Positions 62,159 through 64,000 of a stretch of 64,000 nucleotides of DNA are shown here, piece by piece. The notes beneath the pieces were generated by a model. That model made no database searches and had not been told where the DNA came from. It worked only from the letters and a program-made list of their open reading frames with translations. The position numbers and the translations under genes were made by a program. Position 1 is the stretch's first letter. The number at the start of each line of letters is the position of its first letter. Location of the stretch: the NCBI GenBank assembly GCA_026692865.1, contig JAPLNI010000058.1, positions 496,938 through 560,937 on the forward strand, written 5' to 3'. The stretch comes from Planctomycetota bacterium. GTDB taxonomy: Bacteria; Planctomycetota; Planctomycetia; Pirellulales; Pirellulaceae.

Positions 62159-63295
62159 TTAGCCTTGGTTAATCTTGAATAACCCACCGAATATCTGCTT
62201 ATTCAAGTGCTCTTCTGTTATCTCTTTGGTTTGCTCTTGGTGTGTTGTGCCGACATAAATGGAATCATGGACGGTTAAAGCAGGTATGCCGACCCTGCTC
62301 AGTTCTGCGAAAATGCCATCAACGAAAATCGATGCTTCAAGATTTTGTTTCTTAACCGCAAATTGGCGGTAATCAAATTGCTTTTGTGAGGCCACATAGT
62401 TTGCGGTTACTGGATAGTTGTCGGCGATGTATTGTTGAACCAAAAGAGCTTGGGGGCGTCTTGTTCCATGTTTTCGGATGGGCCCATAAGAGTAGCTGTA
62501 AAAAGCTTTCTTTGCTTTGTCTCTATCCAAATCAAATGCCCTAGCGATTCCCTGATAGAGTTCATCACTTAAACATGCCCCTAATAATTTTTCATCTTTA
62601 GCTAGACTTCCCATAAGCGTTGGCTGGGCGGCTTGAAGGTCAAAAGACCGTATCTCATCGCTACCAAAGGTAAAGAGCTTCCTTACCGCATTTCGCGACG
62701 TCACCCACGGACTAAAAAGCCTATCAACTTTCCTCCCCCTTTTGATGCTTCCAACGTTGTTTTCGATTGTCAGCAGGGCTTTTTGGTCTCGGTTGCGATA
62801 ACGGTCTTCTGTATTCTTTATTTTCCCCCAAGCATTCTCTTTTTTTCTCAATAGTCCGAGATTTTTTCTTGTTTGTTGGCTCGCTTCGTCGTTGGCCGTT
62901 TCAGCAATCGAAAAGCAATCTTGGATTGTCTTTGAACATAAAACATATTCAACCATCTCTTCTCTCCCCAGAGTTCGATACTGTTGAGCGGTCTGGTTTT
63001 TGATTCGAAGATTTCTCAGCGTTCCATCCTTACACATCGTCTTTCGAATCTCGATAAAGCCATTTTCTTCCAGCCAAGCCCTTATCTTTGCCCTAGTTTC
63101 CCTACTCTTTGTGATGAATTCAAAGTTTTTATCTAAGACCTGCTTCCATTCCTTACCGGTTCGCGTGGTCGTGTTGTTCTCCCAACTATCTATCAACCAC
63201 CAGAACAGATAAGTAGCTTCCATTTTGTCGATTCTCTCGCCCAAACTTTCAACCTCATCTATCAGGCGACTTGGGAGGTAAATTGAATTTTCCAT
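62159..63295 (-). CDS. Family A-like DNA polymerase of a probable mobile element
   Basis: A 378-residue protein starting at ATG 63295 (AGGTG 7 nt upstream; a TTG at 63319 is less likely). The N-terminal third looks like a helical DNA-binding region (RETRAKIRAWLEENGFIEI). The C-terminal half has the three palm/finger motifs of family A polymerases: motif A SFDLQAAQPTLM (D219), motif B DRDKAKKAFYSYSYG (R258 to G271) and motif C ALTVHDSIYV (H343, D344), with a conserved-looking QNLEAS (E320). A FSPWVTSRNAVRKLF segment precedes motif A. There are no exonuclease domains and it is much shorter than Pol I. Such compact proteins are known from integrated elements and plasmids; the actual activity (DNA or RNA polymerase, replication protein) is unknown. 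It is probably co-transcribed with the gene at 63365. Confidence 0.65.
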   Translation of the reverse strand: MENSIYLPSRLIDEVESLGERIDKMEATYLFWWLIDSWENNTTTRTGKEWKQVLDKNFEFITKSRETRAKIRAWLEENGFIEIRKTMCKDGTLRNLRIKNQTAQQYRTLGREEMVEYVLCSKTIQDCFSIAETANDEASQQTRKNLGLLRKKENAWGKIKNTEDRYRNRDQKALLTIENNVGSIKRGRKVDRLFSPWVTSRNAVRKLFTFGSDEIRSFDLQAAQPTLMGSLAKDEKLLGACLSDELYQGIARAFDLDRDKAKKAFYSYSYGPIRKHGTRRPQALLVQQYIADNYPVTANYVASQKQFDYRQFAVKKQNLEASIFVDGIFAELSRVGIPALTVHDSIYVGTTHQEQTKEITEEHLNKQIFGGLFKINQG

Positions 63296-63364
63296 CCTGC
63301 GGCACCTAGTGATAGACAAGTGAAAGATAAGGGGCGATTGGGTTCAAGGCTTCGTACACATGGT

Positions 63365-63961
63365 TTAAGGCATGTTCTTCAATGCCAACAGTAAATCTCT
63401 GTCAACAGCATTCAAAGTCGAAGGTATGTAAACAAACTGCCTATCCCTTTTAAAGTTCTCGTTGAGGACTGCCGTAACAGTTTGAAGCGGAAACCCAGAC
63501 TCAAAACCTGCCGAGGTCAATAGACGTTTCATTCCTTCGATTTCAAAATCAGCTTTATGGTCCGGTAAAACTTCAAATTGGTCTTGCCTCAAAAGTCTTG
63601 AAGCGTGCCCGATATCGTAGATGTTCTTTCGATACATCTTGAAGGGAGATATAAGGGCAGCGATTCCACAACCCGTTAGGTCCGACAAATCAACAAGGCT
63701 TTTAAGTGCTTGTAGCGTTATTTTTTTATTTCGTTGCCTTGGAAGTGTCCAAAGTAATCGAATAAGCATTACGGATTCGAGCATGCTCGATTGTCCTCGA
63801 TACTTTCCGCCAATCTCATCTACTGATATGAGCACGGAGTCGGCATAGGAATAAACACATCCACCGGTTCGATGTTTCCAATCTGGACTATCGTAAATGG
63901 CCCGAATCATCCTTGTGATAGGGTAAGCTTGTACGTCTGCCCTACAATTGATCTCTATCAT
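63365..63961 (-). CDS. Hypothetical protein upstream of the polymerase-like gene
   Basis: A 198-residue protein with a good ribosome site (GGGAGGG 7 nt before ATG 63961). It starts MIEINCRADVQAYPITRMIRAIYD and has a helical middle (SVMLIRLLWTLPRQRNKKITLQALKSLVDLS is split here only by reading: SVMLIRLLWTL, then KKITLQALKSLVDLS) and a basic C-terminal half. No membrane helix or known motif is seen. It ends 69 nt before the polymerase-like gene and is probably in the same operon, suggesting a replication accessory role. This is inference. Confidence 0.6.
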   Translation of the reverse strand: MIEINCRADVQAYPITRMIRAIYDSPDWKHRTGGCVYSYADSVLISVDEIGGKYRGQSSMLESVMLIRLLWTLPRQRNKKITLQALKSLVDLSDLTGCGIAALISPFKMYRKNIYDIGHASRLLRQDQFEVLPDHKADFEIEGMKRLLTSAGFESGFPLQTVTAVLNENFKRDRQFVYIPSTLNAVDRDLLLALKNMP

Positions 63962-64000
63962 CTAGGTGCCCTCCCTAACGAAGTGAAGTGCCCTTAATGC

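Noticed and set aside
63301-63970. A 9-bp inverted pair GGCACCTAG / CTAGGTGCC flanking the 198-residue gene
   Set aside because: It coincides with the ribosome-site regions of two genes and is short enough to be chance; no other terminal-repeat features are seen.

Overview
The window looks like chromosome from a planctomycete, most likely a Rhodopirellula/Pirellula-type member of Pirellulales. The evidence is the combination of gene families. There is a giant surface protein with an LEPR-XLL-type N-terminus and a dockerin-like end, a DUF1559 pseudopilin-like protein beside a small carboxypeptidase-regulatory-like lipoprotein, PEP-CTERM exported proteins, clustered secreted sulfatases, a DUF3472 protein and several small planctomycete-type hypotheticals. 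Kdo genes (kdsA, waaA) imply a Gram-negative type outer membrane, and an L,D-transpeptidase is consistent with peptidoglycan.

Layout. 0-2.6 kb: a minus-strand run of L,D-transpeptidase, pyrE and an unknown gene cut by the left edge. 2.8-6.4 kb: smc. 6.5-13 kb: a PEP-CTERM protein and a 1914-residue LEPR-XLL surface protein. 13.2-15.9 kb: two divergent 2OG-Fe(II) oxygenases and a sulfotransferase-like gene. 15.9-29.5 kb: a block of mostly secreted hydrolases (phosphoesterase, LamG-metallophosphoesterase, two sulfatases, DUF3472) with the DUF1559/lipoprotein pair, a 2-hydroxyacid dehydrogenase and a TIGR03032 protein. 29.7-35.5 kb: a small membrane protein, a glycosyltransferase, hypotheticals and an S41 protease. 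35.6-42.9 kb: an overlapping metalloprotease/large MscS channel pair and a DUF885 protein. 43-51.7 kb: PII and kdsA overlapping, a family-4-like uracil-DNA glycosylase, a phosphoesterase, an HTTM protein with a partner, a Cys-rich repeat protein, a thioredoxin-fold protein without its active cysteines, a CYTH protein. 52-59.4 kb: glgX, purH, aspartate/aromatic aminotransferase, waaA. 59.4-60.4 kb: a decayed xylanase-like pseudogene. 60.9 kb: tRNA-Arg(TCG). 61.1-64 kb: a PEP-CTERM protein, then a probable mobile-element segment with a family-A-like polymerase and an unknown gene.

The clearest structure not explained by genes is a dispersed family of about 83-bp elements, five full-length copies plus one partial copy. 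Each is two GTAG-headed hairpins in inverted orientation, the architecture of REP doublets (REPINs/BIMEs). Two broken glycoside hydrolase remnants (GH16 C-terminus; GH10-like N-terminus) flank waaA. The most novel-looking gene is the compact polymerase-like protein at the right end, which keeps family A motifs A, B and C but otherwise resembles no cellular Pol I.

All assignments come from reading motifs and translations by eye. No database search was run.
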